From NCBI GenBank assembly GCA_937871415.1, contig CALMQD010000197.1, positions 1 to 5,521 on the forward strand: DNA of 5,521 nt, written 5' to 3'. Below are positions 3,327-5,521 of the stretch, piece after piece. The notes under the pieces are model-generated. The model saw only the letters and a list, made by a program, of their open reading frames with translations. It had not been told where the DNA came from and made no database searches. Every line of letters begins with the position of its first letter. Within the stretch, counting starts at the first letter, position 1. Source of the DNA: an uncultured Phycisphaerales bacterium (GTDB lineage: Bacteria; Planctomycetota; Phycisphaerae; Phycisphaerales; UBA1924). Made by a program: the position numbers and the translations under genes.

Positions 3327-5521
3327 ATGCGTCGACCCATCCGTTCCATGTTTGATCCGAGCCACTCCGGGCGCCTGGCGCGTCGCAGCGGCGGGGCGGC
3401 GGACCGCTTCGAAGCGATGGAGAGCCTGGAGCATCGCACGATGCTGGCGGCGACGCCGCTCCCGGACATCAGCGCCCTGCAGAACCCGTCGAACACGGTG
3501 GTGCGATTCGAGACGAACTACGGGGACATCGACATCGAGATGTTCGACACGGCGGCGCCGAACACGGTGACGAACTTCCTGTCGTACATCCGCGACGGGG
3601 ACTACGACGACACGATCATCCACCGGCGGGCGCTGCAGGACTCGGACAACGACGGTCAGACGGACGATCCGTTCGTGATCCAGGGCGGCGGGTACCGCCT
3701 GAAGGGGACGAACCCGACGCCGAGCCAGGACGCGTTCATCCACGTGCCGCAGAAGGCGACGATCAACGACGAGTTCAACCAGTCGAACCTGACGCGCACG
3801 ATCGCGATGGCCCGGTCGGGGCCGAACACCGCGACGAGCGAGTGGTTCATCAACATGGCGAACAACACGTTCCTCGACTCGGGGAGTCAGGGCGGGTTCA
3901 CGGTGTTCGGGCGGATCCTCGACGACCGCTCGTGGAACGTAGTGCTGGCGATCCAGGCGCTCTCCAACCGGATGATCACGTCGGGCCTGCCGTTCAACGA
4001 GCTGCCCGTGGGCGCGAACTACGACGGCTCGGACGGCCTGCAGCTCGACGAACTGGTGACGATCGTCGACGCGGAGATCATCAAGCCGGCGAACGTGGCG
4101 GCGTTCTACCAGTACAAGCTGTACTTCCCCGAGGGCTTCGCGGCGAGCTCGATCGCCGAGTTCGTGCCGCTGCTCAACGCCGGCGCCTCGGCGGCGCACT
4201 ACCAGGTGATCATCCGCTCGGAAGTGGCCAAGCCGCAGCCGGACCCGACGCCGGGCCCCGCGCCGGACCCGGAGTTTCTGTACCGGGACAAGGTGATCCA
4301 GACGGGGACGATCGGCGCGAACTTCCGCTCGGGGCTGACGGTCTCGCGTCCCGGGACCAACGGGGTGCGCCTGGTGCAGCGGAACGTGCCGTTCGCGTAC
4401 GAGATCTGGTCGACGCGCCCGCTCTCGGCGAACCTGTCGCACTACGCGAGCGGCTCGACGACGGGCGAGTCGTTCACGGACACGCCCGCGACCAAGTGGA
4501 CGCTCCCGGAGGTGTCGAAGGGGACGGACATCCAGGACTTCGTCCTGTGGCAGAACCCCAACGACGAGACGGTGGACATCACGCTGCACTTCTTCTTCGC
4601 CAACCCGGCGCAGAACTTCACGTTCGACACGACGACGGCGGCGTTCCGTCGCGGCGGGTTCAACGTCGAGACCTTCGGCACGATCCCGGCGGGCTCGTTC
4701 TCGCTGCAGATCACCAGCAGCCTGCCGATCGTCGTGTCGCGCTCGCACTACAACACGGGGACGGACAAGAGCGGTTCGAGCGAGCTGGGGATCCGCGGCG
4801 ACGGGCTGGCGCGAGGCGTTTTCACGCAGGCGGGGTTCGACACGGACTCGGGCGACCCCGTGGGGCAGGAACTGATCTTCTTCAACCCGGGCTCCACGGC
4901 GGTGGTGGGGCAGGTGGTGTTCACGTTCGACGACAACTCGCCGCCGATCACGCAGCCGCTGATCATGAGCTCGATGAGCCGGGTGTCGATCAACCTGTCG
5001 GGCATGGGCCTGGACGGGCGGCGGTTCACGGCGAGCTACACGGCGGGCGACAAGCTCATCTACGCGACGAGCTCGCACAGCGAGAAGAACGACGTGTTCG
5101 CGACGCCGTTCCAGTACACGGCGGCGACGAAGACGCGGTTCGCCGAGGGCTTCATGGTCCGCTCGCGCGCGGGCAACAACCTGTTCGAGACGATCAGCGT
5201 GTACAACCCGTACTCGGCGTTCCTGGGCCAGACGGAGACGACGGCGGACATCACGCTGCGGTTCATCTACAACGACGGGTCGGTGGTGACGCACGACTTC
5301 TCGCTCGACGGCGGGAAGCGCGCGGACATCGACCTGCACACGCTCGAGGTGGTGCTGGCGCAGTCGGACATCGGGAAGAAGTTCTTCTCGATCGAGGTCG
5401 TGTCGACCGTCCCGGTGATCGCGGCGATGCGCCACATCGACCTGATCTCGAACGCCAACCAGCCGCCGGGCGGGTTCGAGGTGCAGGGCGTGCAGGTGAA
5501 CCCGGTGGCGTTCGCGGACCT
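3327..5521 (+). CDS. Secreted cyclophilin-type peptidyl-prolyl isomerase fused to beta-rich repeats (3' end outside window)
   Basis: This protein, incomplete at its C-terminus, shows 731 residues here. It probably catalyses cis-trans isomerisation of X-Pro bonds outside the cytoplasm. Residues 1-42 are an Arg-rich leader ending in LEHRTMLAA, like the planctomycete LEPR-XLL signal. Residues 57-250 are a cyclophilin domain: GDIDIEMFDTAAPNTVTNF, the catalytic-type HR (R100), FVIQGGG (116-122), TIAMARSGPNTATSEWFIN and FTVFGRI, closest in style to bacterial PpiA/PpiB. An Asp-rich insertion (105-114) lies between R100 and FVIQ. A Pro/Asp linker (302-316) leads to a beta-rich region (317-731) of repeats. 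Single-domain bacterial cyclophilins have about 160-190 residues, so most of this chain is extra. The ATG is set by the AGGAG site. Codons end mostly in G (ACG, TCG, CTG, GCG) or C. The frame has no stop through position 5521. Domain identity is firm; substrate and anchoring are unknown. Confidence 0.92.
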   Translation, partial: MRRPIRSMFDPSHSGRLARRSGGAADRFEAMESLEHRTMLAATPLPDISALQNPSNTVVRFETNYGDIDIEMFDTAAPNTVTNFLSYIRDGDYDDTIIHRRALQDSDNDGQTDDPFVIQGGGYRLKGTNPTPSQDAFIHVPQKATINDEFNQSNLTRTIAMARSGPNTATSEWFINMANNTFLDSGSQGGFTVFGRILDDRSWNVVLAIQALSNRMITSGLPFNELPVGANYDGSDGLQLDELVTIVDAEIIKPANVAAFYQYKLYFPEGFAASSIAEFVPLLNAGASAAHYQVIIRSEVAKPQPDPTPGPAPDPEFLYRDKVIQTGTIGANFRSGLTVSRPGTNGVRLVQRNVPFAYEIWSTRPLSANLSHYASGSTTGESFTDTPATKWTLPEVSKGTDIQDFVLWQNPNDETVDITLHFFFANPAQNFTFDTTTAAFRRGGFNVETFGTIPAGSFSLQITSSLPIVVSRSHYNTGTDKSGSSELGIRGDGLARGVFTQAGFDTDSGDPVGQELIFFNPGSTAVVGQVVFTFDDNSPPITQPLIMSSMSRVSINLSGMGLDGRRFTASYTAGDKLIYATSSHSEKNDVFATPFQYTAATKTRFAEGFMVRSRAGNNLFETISVYNPYSAFLGQTETTADITLRFIYNDGSVVTHDFSLDGGKRADIDLHTLEVVLAQSDIGKKFFSIEVVSTVPVIAAMRHIDLISNANQPPGGFEVQGVQVNPVAFAD
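3426..3452 (+). other. LEPR-XLL-like N-terminal sorting motif
   Basis: Residues 34-42 read LEHRTMLAA after an Arg-rich, weakly hydrophobic leader. Many large planctomycete surface and secreted proteins begin with a similar leader and a motif of the form L-E-x-R-x-L/M-L-S/A. Here His replaces Pro and Met replaces the first Leu. It lacks the long hydrophobic core of a standard Sec signal peptide. The resemblance is seen directly; the export role is family knowledge plus inference. Confidence 0.65.
3495..4076 (+). other. Cyclophilin PPIase domain with active-site-loop insertion
   Basis: Residues 57-250 span the whole fold. Against human cyclophilin A, R100 aligns with catalytic R55, F116 with F60, Q119 with Q63, A162 with A101 or its neighbour, F174 with F113, and F182 with W121 (Phe is usual at that position in bacteria). 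The position of Q111 is Glu here (TSEWFIN in place of SQFFIN). About ten additional residues, including DSDNDGQTD, sit between R100 and F116, where most family members have only a few residues such as VIPG. The catalytic Arg is retained, so activity is plausible, but the loop shape must differ. Confidence 0.88.
4230..4274 (+). other. Pro/Asp-rich linker
   Basis: Residues 302-316 read KPQPDPTPGPAPDPE, a flexible low-complexity spacer that separates the cyclophilin part from the repeat region. This is a common linker type in multidomain extracellular bacterial proteins. Confidence 0.8.
4275..5459 (+). repeat. Diverged tandem beta-rich protein repeats (one partial, three full)
   Basis: Four segments share an ending: FAYEIWSTRPLSANLSHYASG (res. 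357-376, given without its first residue in the alignment), FSLQITSSLPIVVSRSHYN, FTASYTAGDKLIYATSSHS and FSIEVVSTVPVIAAMRHID. Three share an opening with an aromatic/hydrophobic strand, then N-P: FVLWQNPND, LIFFNPGS, ISVYNPYS, followed by a strand such as VDITLHFFF, VVFTF or ADITLRFIY. Full units run about residues 390-483, 498-588 and 605-711; the first (317-377) has only the second half clear. The pattern (NP-turn, strands, then 'S-x-x-P-I-V-x-x-R/S-x-H/Y') recalls extracellular repeats such as the DUF5719 group. The repeats are visible at protein level only; the DNA has diverged. Confidence 0.6.

Noticed and set aside
3064..3570. A 168-codon plus-strand frame starting with ATG in the first leader hairpin and overlapping the cyclophilin gene out of frame.
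   Set aside because: Its second half overlaps the true gene in another frame, the product is Arg/Thr/Ser-rich, and the ATG has no ribosome binding site.
3294..5435. A 713-codon open frame on the minus strand, opposite the cyclophilin gene.
   Set aside because: The product is a monotonous Arg/Val/His/Asp string with no domain, and the opposite strand encodes an unmistakable cyclophilin with a ribosome binding site.

Overview
The window is very GC-rich DNA holding two large divergent genes, both using mostly G or C in the third codon position. The rightward gene opens with a short Arg-rich leader and the motif LEHRTMLAA. This resembles the LEPR-XLL N-terminal signal that marks many secreted or surface proteins of Planctomycetota. 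With the GC content and the cyclophilin-plus-repeat architecture, this suggests a planctomycete, possibly of the Phycisphaerae. That assignment is inference; no rRNA or other marker gene is present.

Layout. Positions 1-76 lie downstream of the leftward gene and carry no recognisable start codon or terminator. Positions 77-2911 (minus strand) encode a protein of about 944 residues with two family-2 (GT-A fold) glycosyltransferase domains in one chain. The first resembles galactofuranosyltransferase GlfT2-type enzymes and the second is a rhamnosyltransferase-like GT2. A helical linker joins them and a basic tail follows. Positions 2912-3326 form a 415-base divergent intergenic region. It holds a good sigma70-like promoter reading right (TTGACG, 16 bases, TACACT), then a leader of about 290 nt with three GC-rich hairpins and a clear Shine-Dalgarno site. 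From 3327 to the window end (plus strand, open at the 3' edge) lies a secreted-type protein. It has the leader motif, a cyclophilin peptidyl-prolyl isomerase domain with an Asp-rich calcium-loop-like insertion beside the catalytic Arg, a Pro-rich linker, and at least three and a half copies of a beta-rich repeat of about 90-110 residues.

The genes are divergent and nothing in the sequence ties them to one pathway. A loose theme is the cell envelope: the glycosyltransferase would extend a surface glycan, and the cyclophilin-repeat protein would act outside the cytoplasm. No mobile element, CRISPR array, tRNA or rRNA was seen. The most unusual features are the modified active-site loop of the cyclophilin, its fusion to the repeat region, and the long structured leader in front of it.
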